Positions 1-8,342 of a stretch of DNA of 64,000 nucleotides are shown piece after piece. Each line of letters opens with the position of its first letter. Within the stretch, counting starts at the first letter, position 1. Origin of the DNA: JAQVEM01 sp964610315 (GTDB lineage: Bacteria; Actinomycetota; Humimicrobiia; Humimicrobiales; Humimicrobiaceae); NCBI GenBank assembly GCA_964610315.1, contig CAZSVM010000005.1, forward strand, positions 45,167 through 109,166. Reading direction: 5' to 3'. The translations under genes and the position numbers were made by a program. Below the pieces are notes generated by a model. The model was not told the origin of the DNA. It searched no databases and saw only the letters and a list, made by a program, of their open reading frames with translations.

Positions 1-1
1 G

Positions 2-124
2 TCTATCCTTAATGAAGAAATCGAGCATGAAAGCTGGTTTTCGGAATTTTTAGGTGAGGGTCCATCGGGCCATTTCTTGAGAAGAGGAGAAACTTCACCG
101 TTTGTAGGAAAATTCCTGAAATAA
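2..124 (+). CDS. Ferritin-like protein, C-terminal end only
   Basis: The window opens inside a reading frame that runs to a TAA at 122-124 and encodes 40 residues. It contains a helix-like segment with an E-I-E-H-E run, followed by E-F-L-G-E-G-P-S-G-H-F. This resembles the last helix and tail of Dps-like or bacterioferritin-like iron proteins, where the E-x-E-H-E pattern supplies metal ligands. The 5' end lies outside the window, so neither the start nor the full domain can be checked. An iron-storage or peroxide-protection role would fit the many oxygen-defence genes downstream. The family assignment rests on memory of this tail motif and is moderate. Confidence 0.5.
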   Translation, partial: SILNEEIEHESWFSEFLGEGPSGHFLRRGETSPFVGKFLK

Positions 125-212
125 TATAATAGTTCTAATTCGAAAGTATTCTTGTTAGTAGAAGGCTTTGTGTCAAAAGCGAAGCCTTCTATTACCATTA
201 AAGGAGGTAATA

Positions 213-953
213 TTGAAAAAACTGAGGTGGCAGTTGTTTTTAGGAATTATCTTAATATTATTATCCGGGTTACTTTATGTTTTTCATTATCTCATATTCA
301 GAGATGCACATCATATTTTTATTTATTTACTGGGGGATGTTGCATTTGTGCCCATAGAAGTGTTTTTGGTAACTGTTGTTATTCACAGGCTTTTGAGTGA
401 CAGAGAAAAAAGAGCTCTTCTTACCAAACTAAATATGGTAATAGGAGCTTTCTTCAGTGAGGCGGGGACCAATCTTTTAATCTATCTTTCCGATCTTGAT
501 TCCAGATGCAGTATTTTAATCGAACATCTATCTAAAGTTAAAATATGGACAGATAGAGATTTTAAAGAAATTTATAAAAAATTTAAGGACTATCAGTCGG
601 ATATTAAGATAGATCCCCAGAATCTGGAAAATTTGAAAATCTTTTTAATCAAAAAGAGAGAGTTCCTATTGAGACTTCTGGAAAATCCCAATTTGCTGGA
701 GCATGAGTCATTTACCGATCTTTTATGGGCTGTATTCCATTTAACCGAGGAACTGGAAAAAAGAAAAAGTTTCGAAACGATGCCCGAAGCGGATTATGAG
801 CACCTGGTTGGTGATATTAAAAGAGCCTATAATCTGTTGATTTTAGAGTGGATTGCCTATATGAACCATCTTAAAAACAGTTATCCCTATCTGTTTTCAC
901 TGGCTATGAGGACCAATCCTTTTGACCTTGAAGCGTCACTGATAATAAGTTAA
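213..953 (+). CDS. Two-TM conserved hypothetical membrane protein
   Basis: This 246-residue protein has two predicted hydrophobic helices near the N-terminus (about residues 5-25 and 33-58). A long, charged, mostly helical cytoplasmic region follows, starting around a Leu-Ser-Asp-Arg-Glu-Lys-Arg segment. I chose the TTG at 213 because AGGAGG lies five bases upstream (202-207); the upstream ATG at 168 has no such site and would add 15 unlikely residues. I believe similar proteins occur in anaerobic bacteria and methanogens, but I know of no function. It has no catalytic motif that I can see. It may form a unit with the cytochrome-b5-like gene 76 bases downstream. Confidence 0.75.
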   Translation: MKKLRWQLFLGIILILLSGLLYVFHYLIFRDAHHIFIYLLGDVAFVPIEVFLVTVVIHRLLSDREKRALLTKLNMVIGAFFSEAGTNLLIYLSDLDSRCSILIEHLSKVKIWTDRDFKEIYKKFKDYQSDIKIDPQNLENLKIFLIKKREFLLRLLENPNLLEHESFTDLLWAVFHLTEELEKRKSFETMPEADYEHLVGDIKRAYNLLILEWIAYMNHLKNSYPYLFSLAMRTNPFDLEASLIIS

Positions 954-1029
954 GATCAGCAATAATTTAGCGGCAGTAATAAGATAAGACTAATAATGGT
1001 ATTTAATACCGGCAGTAAACTGGAGCAGG

Positions 1030-1263
1030 ATGAAAGAATTCACAGAAAGGCGATTAAAAAAATATGACGGCAGAGAGGGCCGGAGAGCTTATGTTGCCTG
1101 TTATGGAAAAGTTTATGATGTAACGGATAGTTTCCTCTGGAAGGAAGGAAAACATCAAGTAACCCATTTTGCCGGAAAAGATCTAACTGAGGAGCTTGAA
1201 AAAGCTCCTCATGGAGTAGATCTTCTTGAGAAATTTCCCCTGATAGGCAGGCTGAAAAAATAA
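1030..1263 (+). CDS. Small cytochrome b5-like heme/steroid-binding protein
   Basis: This 77-residue protein consists of a single cytochrome b5-like domain. It begins with the typical F-T-x-x-x-L-x-x-Y-D-G segment, continues with a Y-x-A-x-x-G-K-V-Y-D-V-T strand, and then has the two His-bearing stretches G-K-H-Q-V-T-H-F-A-G-K-D-L and A-P-H-G-V. In this prokaryotic subfamily the His residues are thought to bind heme or another hydrophobic ligand. There is no signal peptide, so it is cytosolic. The stop lies five bases from the end of the convergent ZIP transporter gene. Family assignment is firm; the redox or ligand partner is unknown. Confidence 0.85.
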   Translation: MKEFTERRLKKYDGREGRRAYVACYGKVYDVTDSFLWKEGKHQVTHFAGKDLTEELEKAPHGVDLLEKFPLIGRLKK

Positions 1264-1268
1264 TTGTT

Positions 1269-2030
1269 TTATTTTATGAGCGCCAAACTTAAAATCATTA
1301 CCATCATCCCGGCTATGAAGCTTACTATGGGAAGGTGAAGATATCCGTAGGATTTGGAGACTGGAATAAGCTCGTCAATGGATATAAAGACCATGAGCCC
1401 TGCAATACCTGAAAGAAGGTAGCCTAAAATCTGAGAGTTTAGGAAAGGAAGAAGTATTACGGCGGTGATTAGTGCACCGATGGGCTCTACTACTCCTGAC
1501 AAAAAGGACCATAAAAAAGCCTTTTTCCTGCTCCCGGTTGCCTTATATACCGGTGCTGATACGGCGATACCTTCCGGAATGTTGTGGATAGCAATAGCCA
1601 CGGCTATGGCTGTTCCGATTTTTATGTTTACCAGCGAACTGTAAAATGTTGCCATCCCTTCAGGAAAATTATGAATCCCTATTCCCAGGGCAACAAAAAG
1701 CCCTGTCCTGAGAAGTTTTTTATTAGTTATATCGCCCATCTTTTCTTTTTGCCCGATGTATTCGTGGGGGATAAGGAAGTCAATTAAAAAAATAAAAATA
1801 AAGCCGATAATAAATGCTGCACTTGCTTTTATGAATCCCAGCTGCTCGAATCCGGAAGGAAGGAGTTCGAAAAAGGAGATTCCTATCATAACCCCAGCCG
1901 TAAAACCGAGAACGGCGCTCATGAACTTAGAGCTTTCCCTTTTGAAAGCGAGGCCTATAATACTTCCGATGGTGGTAGAAAGACCTGCAATCGAGGTTAA
2001 AATCAGCGGTCTTATTATTTGTTGGTCCAT
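1269..2030 (-). CDS. ZIP-family divalent metal transporter (ZupT/GufA type)
   Basis: This is a 253-residue polytopic membrane protein of about eight hydrophobic segments. It carries the two ZIP signature helices: H-N-F-P-E-G at residues 120-125 and H-N-I-P-E-G at 149-154, which form the binuclear metal site in characterised ZIPs. A short hydrophilic loop (about 88-107) separates TM3 and TM4 and lacks a histidine cluster. The predicted role is uptake of zinc or another divalent cation across the inner membrane. It is divergent from the orphan ATPase gene and convergent with the b5-like gene. Together with the znuACB set at 6.6 kb it would give the cell two metal-uptake routes; selectivity cannot be read from sequence. 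Confidence 0.9.
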   Translation of the reverse strand: MDQQIIRPLILTSIAGLSTTIGSIIGLAFKRESSKFMSAVLGFTAGVMIGISFFELLPSGFEQLGFIKASAAFIIGFIFIFLIDFLIPHEYIGQKEKMGDITNKKLLRTGLFVALGIGIHNFPEGMATFYSSLVNIKIGTAIAVAIAIHNIPEGIAVSAPVYKATGSRKKAFLWSFLSGVVEPIGALITAVILLPFLNSQILGYLLSGIAGLMVFISIDELIPVSKSYGYLHLPIVSFIAGMMVMILSLALIK

Positions 2031-2230
2031 TTTTTAAAAACAGTTTTATCTAAGATTTAAATTTTATTCAATGGCTATTTATTCAAATAACCATTTAATT
2101 ATATTGATTTGCCTGAAATTTGTCTACCGGTGGATGGCCCTAAAAATAATCAGAGTATAATTTTTTAAAGGAGAAAAAATAAATTGCAACAAAATTATTT
2201 ATAATCCTGAAATGAACCCGGTAAAAAAAC

Positions 2231-2259
2231 TTACCATTCAAGAGTAAAAAGTCTATAAT
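2231..2259 (+). promoter_or_regulatory. Sigma-70-type promoter before orphan ABC ATPase
   Basis: TTACCA (2231-2236) is separated by exactly 17 bases from a perfect TATAAT (2254-2259). Transcription would start near 2266, about 50 bases before the ATG at 2315. The -35 hexamer is the same unusual TTACCA that occurs in two of the three palindrome promoters at 18-27 kb, but no palindrome is present here. Confidence 0.6.
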
Positions 2260-2314
2260 AATAAATAACCGGAGAATTAAAAAATAATTTAATGAACAAA
2301 GGTTTTTAATTAAA

Positions 2315-3436
2315 ATGTCAAAAATTGCTCTCAGGAACATTACTAAATATTATGATAAGCTGCTGGTTCTTAATGACATCTCTCTGGATATAAGCGATAG
2401 AGAATTTTTATGTATAACCGGACCATCGGGCTGTGGAAAAACAACGTTACTCAGAATTATCTCCGGTTTGGATACCAACCATTCCGGTAAAATATATTTT
2501 GATGATGTTGATTTCACAGATCTAAGCCCCTCCGAGAGAAATATTTCTATGGTTTTTCAAGAATTTGCCCTTTATCCTTTTTTAATTGCAAGGGAAAACA
2601 TAGCTTTCCCTTTAAGATTAAAAAAATATCCTCTGGAAGAAATACTCCAAAAATTAAAATCTACTGTAAAAATGATTGATGTTGGAGTGGAGAAATATCT
2701 TGATTTCTTTCCTAAAGAACTGTCGGCCGGTCACCGGCAGAGGGTAGCTACCGGCAGGGCAATTATCAGGGATAATCCCAGAGCTCTTTTGATGGATGAA
2801 CCTCTCAGCAATCTTGATGCCAAGATAAGAATGAATACCAAAACTTATCTTAAGAAATTGGTAACAAGATTGAAAATAACCACAATTTATGTTACCTCTG
2901 ACAGCAGTGAAGCATTGGCTTTGGCTGACCGGATTGCAGTATTGAATAATGGCCGGTTTGTTCAGATTGATAGCCCCTATAATATTTATAATTGCCCCAA
3001 AAATATGTTTATCGCCGATTTTTTTGGAACACTGGGAATGAATTTTATTAATGGGGTTGTAAAAGACCAGAATTTTTTCTTTGATGGCTGTTCAGTGGAT
3101 ATCAAATACTATACCGATAAGGATACTATGAAAGAGTTATATAAGAAACCTGAATTGGTACTAGGAATTAGACCTGAAAATATAAATTTTTCCATCAAAC
3201 CTTTAAAAGCGGGAATAAAGGTAAAAGTTGATTTAATACAGAGATTCCCTCCAAAGGCAAATATAAGATGTAAATTGGGGAAATATATTATCAATGTTAT
3301 ATGCTTTATGGAAGATTTGGCCGGAATATGTCAGGGAATGGAAATTTATCTGGATTTCGATAAAAGCAAAATACTCCTTTTCTATCCTTATAATGGAGAC
3401 TTGATTACACCGGAATTATATCATATATGTATTTGA
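2315..3436 (+). CDS. Orphan MalK/UgpC-type ABC ATPase with degenerate motifs
   Basis: This 373-residue ATPase has the architecture of sugar-importer ATPases. An ABC domain (about 1-235) is followed by an OB-type regulatory domain that begins near G-I-R-P-E-N. Walker A is G-P-S-G-C-G-K-T-T (36-44), the Q-loop is M-V-F-Q-E and Walker B is L-L-M-D-E-P. Two key sites are altered. The signature reads L-S-A-G-H (136-140) instead of L-S-G-G-Q, and the switch histidine is Ser (V-T-S-D, about 195). No permease or binding protein lies nearby. It could be a weakly active or regulatory ATPase, or could work with permeases encoded elsewhere. Family is certain; substrate unknown. Confidence 0.85.
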   Translation: MSKIALRNITKYYDKLLVLNDISLDISDREFLCITGPSGCGKTTLLRIISGLDTNHSGKIYFDDVDFTDLSPSERNISMVFQEFALYPFLIARENIAFPLRLKKYPLEEILQKLKSTVKMIDVGVEKYLDFFPKELSAGHRQRVATGRAIIRDNPRALLMDEPLSNLDAKIRMNTKTYLKKLVTRLKITTIYVTSDSSEALALADRIAVLNNGRFVQIDSPYNIYNCPKNMFIADFFGTLGMNFINGVVKDQNFFFDGCSVDIKYYTDKDTMKELYKKPELVLGIRPENINFSIKPLKAGIKVKVDLIQRFPPKANIRCKLGKYIINVICFMEDLAGICQGMEIYLDFDKSKILLFYPYNGDLITPELYHICI

Positions 3437-3751
3437 AGTGTTAATCGTTCGAATGGTAATTTGGTCGTATTGATTTATTTAAAATTTATATATAAGCTGG
3501 TAGTAGGAAAGTGATTTTATTATTCTGAGAATATAAATGTCTTTAAAGAAATTATAATAAAGGATATAATCTCATTATTATAGAGGTGCTGTTCGTGACA
3601 ATATTATTAAATAGGATTAAATAAATTATCTCGGGATTTAACTATATTAAAAAGATAAAAGATCAAAAATAAAATAAAAGTGCGATTATTTTAGTTGATT
3701 ATTATGCTATAATTATCGTAAATATTTTCAGAAATTGTAATTAAAAGAGAT
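3437..3751. other. Intergenic region, 315 bp, AT-rich
   Basis: I see no reading frame with a ribosome-binding site here. The only clear signal is the extended -10 promoter near 3705. There is no obvious terminator hairpin after the ATPase gene. Confidence 0.6.
3705..3713 (+). promoter_or_regulatory. Extended -10 promoter (TGCTATAAT)
   Basis: TG-C-TATAAT forms a perfect extended -10 element with TATAAT at 3708-3713. No good -35 hexamer is present at 17 bases, which is normal for this promoter class. The predicted start near 3720 gives a leader of about 32 bases before the ATG at 3752. Confidence 0.5.
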
Positions 3752-4417
3752 ATGGATATGGACAGAAGTGATAAATTTTATACTATTGAAGAAGCTACCG
3801 ACCTGCTGGGGGTAAGTGAGCAGGAAATAATGAATATGATTTCCATGAAAAAATTACCTGCTGTAAAGATAGAAAAATCCATAAAAATAAGAGAGGAAGA
3901 TATGGAAAGATTTCTGGACAGTCTGGGTAAAAAAGATATGGAGAGTAATAATGTTATAGAAAATGAAACCGAACCGGCAGCGGAGACAGAGGAAGTATAT
4001 GAAGAAGAAATTGAAAATGGATATGAAGTAAAAGAAGAACCTGAAAGCGGTAAAATCCAGTCGGAGAATTCGTACAGAGAGTTGTTAAGAAAAAAACAGG
4101 AACTTGAAGAAGATATAAATTATCTGCAGTTTAAGTATGACGAGTTTAAAAAAAGGATAAAAAGTATAATTTCAGAAGAGTTTAAGTTGTTTTTAAAGGA
4201 AATAGATGAAGGAAATTTACCGGAAGGTGATGAGGTTCTGGGAAATAATTTTGATAATGATTTAGATATGTACAAGGATATTGATAGAAAAGAAGAAAAT
4301 GATTACCATAACCATGAAGAAGATCTGTTCGCGGAAGATAATGGAAAGGAAGAGAAAAAACTAATACCGGAAAAGGATGATAAAATCGAACTGGGAGAGA
4401 ACGGAACTGATAATTAA
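3752..4417 (+). CDS. MerR/excisionase-type HTH protein with acidic tail
   Basis: This 221-residue protein has an N-terminal helix-turn-helix of the excisionase/MerR-like class (about residues 8-58). Its recognisable pattern is Y-T-I-E-E-A-T-D-L-L-G-V-S followed by R-E-E-D-M-E-R-F-L. The middle is very acidic and probably disordered (65-110). A helical, coiled-coil-like stretch follows at about 113-150, and then another acidic tail. This layout suggests a DNA- or nucleoid-binding adaptor that multimerises through the coiled coil. I do not recognise a named family beyond the HTH. A rho-independent terminator lies about 120 bases downstream. It shows no link in content to its neighbours. Confidence 0.75.
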   Translation: MDMDRSDKFYTIEEATDLLGVSEQEIMNMISMKKLPAVKIEKSIKIREEDMERFLDSLGKKDMESNNVIENETEPAAETEEVYEEEIENGYEVKEEPESGKIQSENSYRELLRKKQELEEDINYLQFKYDEFKKRIKSIISEEFKLFLKEIDEGNLPEGDEVLGNNFDNDLDMYKDIDRKEENDYHNHEEDLFAEDNGKEEKKLIPEKDDKIELGENGTDN

Positions 4418-4535
4418 TAATTTTATCTTAAGATAAATCTGGGTAGAAGAAGATAAGTGTTGTTCAAATGAGGGTTTATTATTTTTTAATTAAAAGCAGT
4501 TACAGATTGGTGCAGAAAAATTTAAGGCTTAAAGA

Positions 4536-4570
4536 AGTCAGGGGTGAAATTTCACTTCTGATTTTTTTTT
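4536..4570 (+). terminator. Rho-independent terminator
   Basis: AGTCAGGGGTGAAA (4536-4549) pairs with TTTCACTTCTGATT (4550-4563), allowing G-U pairs and a small AAATTT turn, and leads into a run of nine T (4562-4570). It ends transcription from the HTH gene before the GGDEF gene at 4605. Confidence 0.75.
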
Positions 4571-4604
4571 AATTATATAAAAAATGAAAAGGTATAGTTG
4601 AAAG

Positions 4605-6482
4605 ATGGATATTGAAAGGATTACAAAAGAGCAGCTTATAAATAAACTGGTAGAAATGAATCAGAGGATTATTGATCTCAGGAAATATGAAAAACAGTCT
4701 ATAAATTTTAAAGAATTGATAAAAGAAAACGAGGGGAAATACAAGAGCCTGCTGGAAACTAATTCCATAGGTATTATTCTAATAGACAGTAGAGGAATAA
4801 TAACCGAATGCAATGATGCCATACTGGATTTTTCAGGTTATTCAAGAGAGGAATTAATCGGTAAGTATTTTACCAGGCGGGTTAATATCAGCACCAAAGA
4901 CATCCCAAAATACCTTGAAATATTCAGGGCCATTTTAGATGGGAAAGAAGTCAGCTCATTTGAAATTACACAGCATAGAGAAAATGGCGATGTTCTTTTT
5001 GGTGAAGTTTATTTTGGCCCCTTAAAAGATAAGGATGATAGAATTATTGGTTTTAAGGTAATTATAAAAGATATCACCGAGCAGAAAAAACTGGAAAGTA
5101 AATTTAAGGAGAGTAAAGAAAAATTTAATACTCTGTTTAAATCCTCCATGGAAGGAATTATCTTTCACGACCATGGAAAAATCCTGGAAGTGAATAATGC
5201 TTTTAGTGTACTGTTTGGGTGTAGTTCTTCATATGCTGTTGGCCGAAATTTACTGGAATTTATTGCACCTGAGTATAAAGAGTCCATGATGGATAAAATA
5301 AAATCCGGATATGATCTTTCGTACGAGATTGCCGGGATTAGAAGTACCGGTAGTAAAATATTCCTGGAAGTAAGGGGCAGGCCTGTTATATACAATGGCC
5401 TGGAGGCAAGAATGGAGATTTTAAATAGTATTAATGAACGGAAGAAAGCGGAAAGAAGAATTAGATATCTCAGTTTTCATGATAAACTGACCGAACTTTA
5501 CAATAGAACTTATTTTGAAAAGGTAATGATAAACATTTATAAAGATAGAGATTTTCCCCTGAACTTTATAATTTGTGATCTGAATGGGCTTAAACTGGTA
5601 AATGATGCCTTTGGTTATAACGAAGGAGACAGGCTATTAAAAAGAGTAGCAAAAATATTAAAATACTGCTCCCGTGAAGAGGATATTATTGCCAGGTGGG
5701 GTGAAGATGAATTTTTTATACTCCTGCCCCGATCTACGGAAAAGGATGTAGAGGAAGTATTGAATAAAATAAAGAAAATCTGCTCAAAGACCAAGGATCA
5801 GAAAATACCTTTGAATATCTCCATAGGTATTTCGACAAGGGAAAACCAGGGTCAAAATTTAAGAGATGTTATTAAAGAAGCTGAAAATAATATGTATAAA
5901 AACAAATTGCTCAAACGAAAGAGCATATATAATTCCATTATTTTGTCACTGGAAAGAATATTGTGGGAGAAGAACCGTGAAACCAAAGAGCATGCAGAGC
6001 GCCTCAAGAGTCTGGCACTACAGCTGGGGAATGCCATTAATTTACCGCAAAATAAACTGGATGAGCTGGAATTACTTTCCACTCTTCATGATATTGGTAA
6101 AGTGGGGATACCCGACAAAATTTTAATGAAGAAGGGAAGATTAACCGCCAGAGAATGGAAGGTTATAAAAAGGCATCCAGAGATAGGCTATAAGATTGCG
6201 GAGTCAACCCCACAAATTGCCTCTATTGCCGATGATATTCTGTCACATCACGAGTGGTGGGATGGGTCCGGTTATCCACAGGGATTGAGGGGAAGTGAGA
6301 TACCGATTAATGCCTGTATTGCTTCCATTGTGGATGCTTATGATGTTATGACCTTTGGCAGACATTACAAACCGGCAATTTCCGAAGAAGAGGCAAAAGA
6401 GGAGCTTATCAGATGTTCGGGTGCCCAGTTTAATCCAAAGCTTGTGGAAAAGTTTATTACCTATCGGGAAAAGTTAAATTGA
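4605..6482 (+). CDS. PAS-PAS-GGDEF-HD-GYP cyclic-di-GMP signalling protein
   Basis: This 625-residue soluble protein has a short N-terminal coiled coil, two PAS domains (about 45-160 and 165-280), a GGDEF domain (about 285-440) and an HD-GYP domain (about 445-620). The GGDEF signature is G-E-D-E-F (about 365), a non-canonical second residue, with an R-E-E-D I-site five residues before it. The HD-GYP half looks intact: H-D-I-G-K-V near 494, H-H-E-W-W-D-G, and G-Y-P near 556. The likely net activity is c-di-GMP hydrolysis tuned by PAS sensing, with the GGDEF domain possibly acting as a GTP- or product-binding regulator. A paralogue with a canonical GGDEF lies at 59.6 kb. Confidence 0.92.
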   Translation: MDIERITKEQLINKLVEMNQRIIDLRKYEKQSINFKELIKENEGKYKSLLETNSIGIILIDSRGIITECNDAILDFSGYSREELIGKYFTRRVNISTKDIPKYLEIFRAILDGKEVSSFEITQHRENGDVLFGEVYFGPLKDKDDRIIGFKVIIKDITEQKKLESKFKESKEKFNTLFKSSMEGIIFHDHGKILEVNNAFSVLFGCSSSYAVGRNLLEFIAPEYKESMMDKIKSGYDLSYEIAGIRSTGSKIFLEVRGRPVIYNGLEARMEILNSINERKKAERRIRYLSFHDKLTELYNRTYFEKVMINIYKDRDFPLNFIICDLNGLKLVNDAFGYNEGDRLLKRVAKILKYCSREEDIIARWGEDEFFILLPRSTEKDVEEVLNKIKKICSKTKDQKIPLNISIGISTRENQGQNLRDVIKEAENNMYKNKLLKRKSIYNSIILSLERILWEKNRETKEHAERLKSLALQLGNAINLPQNKLDELELLSTLHDIGKVGIPDKILMKKGRLTAREWKVIKRHPEIGYKIAESTPQIASIADDILSHHEWWDGSGYPQGLRGSEIPINACIASIVDAYDVMTFGRHYKPAISEEEAKEELIRCSGAQFNPKLVEKFITYREKLN

Positions 6483-6617
6483 AAGCGGAGAAGTGTAAAT
6501 TCATATAAGCTTTGGAGCCCTTCGTAATCTTTTAATTCTTTTAATATAATCTGTGGTATATAACTTTCCTATTTTTTGATTTTAAGAATTAAATTAAAAA
6601 ATTGAGGCGTAAAAAAA

Positions 6618-7559
6618 TTGAGGCGCATATTAACAGTATTAGTTTATGTAATAATAACCGCCATCCTTTTAACAGTGATTCTTATAGGTTGTAGCCGAAT
6701 GTCAAATGAGGGTCCCGGGGATGGGAGGATCAAAGTTGCGGTGAGTATACTGCCTCAGGTTGAATTTACAGAAAAAGTAGGAGGTGATAAAGTGGATGTT
6801 ACGGTTATGATCCCTCCAGGGGCTAGTCCTCATACCTATGAACTTACTCCCGGACAACTGGAAGAGGTAAGTAAAGCTGAAATGTACGCTAAAGTTGGTT
6901 CCGGAATTGAGTTTGAGTTGGAATGGATGGATAAAATAATTGAACTAAATAAAAAGATGCTGGTAGTAGATTGTGCCAGAGGAGTAAAATTTATTGCATC
7001 TGATCATAAATATGATGAGCCTTTTATTTATTATGAATATAATGAAATTAACGGAATCAAAGATAGTTTCAGGGGAGTGGACCCTCATATCTGGCTTTCA
7101 CCGGCAAATGCAAAAATAATGTCTGAGAATATTTATGAGGGTCTGGTTAAAATAGAACCTCAAAACAGGGAGTATTACAGAAAAAATCTGGACAGCTTCA
7201 TAGCTGAATTAGATAAACTGGATAAAGAAATCAGCCGGATGTTTGAGGGAAAAAAGAATAAAATAATAATGGTTTATCATCCCAATTGGACTTATTTCGC
7301 ATCGGATTACGGTATCGAGCAGATACCTATCGAAGAGGAGGGAAAAGAACCAACCGCTGAGGTTATGAAAAATTTAATAGACCAGGCTGTAAAATATAAT
7401 ATTAAAGTAATTTTCGCCTCTCCCCAATTCAGCACCAGAAGTGCCGAAACCCTGGCCAGAGAGATTGGAGGCTCCGTGATTCTGGTAAGTCCATTGGAAA
7501 AGAATTATATAGAAAATATGAGAAAAACTGCCGAAGCCTTTGCAGAATCTATGGAATAA
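6618..7559 (+). CDS. znuA: Zinc/manganese ABC transporter substrate-binding lipoprotein
   Basis: This 313-residue cluster A-I metal-binding protein has an N-terminal hydrophobic signal and an L-I-G-C lipobox (Cys about 25), so it is anchored in the membrane. Metal-ligand histidines appear in G-A-S-P-H-T-Y-E, V-D-P-H-I-W-L-S-P and V-Y-H-P-N-W. The family's usual His-rich zinc-collecting loop is replaced by a short Tyr/Glu-rich stretch without a His cluster, and the usual C-terminal D-P-L ligand motif reads S-P-L. The start is the TTG at 6618. It is the first gene of a three-gene operon with the ATPase and permease. Zinc is the default guess; manganese or iron is possible. Confidence 0.88.
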   Translation: MRRILTVLVYVIITAILLTVILIGCSRMSNEGPGDGRIKVAVSILPQVEFTEKVGGDKVDVTVMIPPGASPHTYELTPGQLEEVSKAEMYAKVGSGIEFELEWMDKIIELNKKMLVVDCARGVKFIASDHKYDEPFIYYEYNEINGIKDSFRGVDPHIWLSPANAKIMSENIYEGLVKIEPQNREYYRKNLDSFIAELDKLDKEISRMFEGKKNKIIMVYHPNWTYFASDYGIEQIPIEEEGKEPTAEVMKNLIDQAVKYNIKVIFASPQFSTRSAETLAREIGGSVILVSPLEKNYIENMRKTAEAFAESME

Positions 7560-7586
7560 AATTGGGTTATTTTATGGTTAATTAAA

Positions 7587-8342
7587 ATGGAAGACAAGGT
7601 TATTATAGATTTTAAAAATGTATTTTTCCATTATGGCGAAAGATTGGTGCTGGAAGATATAAGCTTTTCGGTAAAGCAAAATGATTTTATTGCATTAATA
7701 GGACCCAACGGTGGAGGAAAAACCACCATACTTAGAATTATTCTGGGTCTGCTTAGGCCGGAGAGAGGAAGAGTAAAAGTTTTTGACAGCGAGCCCCGGG
7801 AGGGTAGAAAATCAATTGGTTACTTACCGCAAAGTATCTTTTTTGATTTGAATTTTCCCATTAACGTATTCGATGCCGTTATTATGGGAAGATACAGGGG
7901 ACCGCTGCAAAAATATACGGAAAAGGATAAAAGAGCGGTATTAGATGCCCTGGCAACTGTAGGAATGCTTGAATATAAAAACAGACACATAAGTATGCTT
8001 TCAGGAGGCCAGCTGCAAAGAGTACTTATAGCCAGAGCTATTGTGAGAGAACCGAAACTGCTTTTACTTGACGAGCCTATGAGCAGCGTGGACCCTGAAA
8101 CTCAGAAATCGATTTATGAGCTATTCCAGGAATTAAACAGGAAAATGGCTGTTATATTCGTAACCCATGATATTGGTGCCATATCAGCCTATATCGATAG
8201 GGTTTTTTGCCTTAACCGTAAACTTTATTATCACGGACCCAGGGAAGGCAGCCTGGGCAAGCTTGAGGAAGCTTACCGATGCCCGGTTGAAATACTGGCT
8301 CACGGAATACCGCATAGAGTTCTGGGGAGGCATAAGAAGTAA
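7587..8342 (+). CDS. znuC: Zinc/manganese ABC transporter ATPase
   Basis: This 251-residue ABC ATPase has all motifs intact: Walker A G-P-N-G-G-G-K-T-T, Q-loop L-P-Q-S, signature L-S-G-G-Q-L-Q-R, Walker B L-L-L-L-D-E-P and switch His in V-T-H-D. Its length and the single-domain layout match ZnuC/MntB-type ATPases. It lies 27 bases after the binding-protein gene, and its stop overlaps the permease start (TAATG at 8340-8344), so the two products are translationally coupled. It powers metal import by the permease encoded next. Confidence 0.93.
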   Translation: MEDKVIIDFKNVFFHYGERLVLEDISFSVKQNDFIALIGPNGGGKTTILRIILGLLRPERGRVKVFDSEPREGRKSIGYLPQSIFFDLNFPINVFDAVIMGRYRGPLQKYTEKDKRAVLDALATVGMLEYKNRHISMLSGGQLQRVLIARAIVREPKLLLLDEPMSSVDPETQKSIYELFQELNRKMAVIFVTHDIGAISAYIDRVFCLNRKLYYHGPREGSLGKLEEAYRCPVEILAHGIPHRVLGRHKK

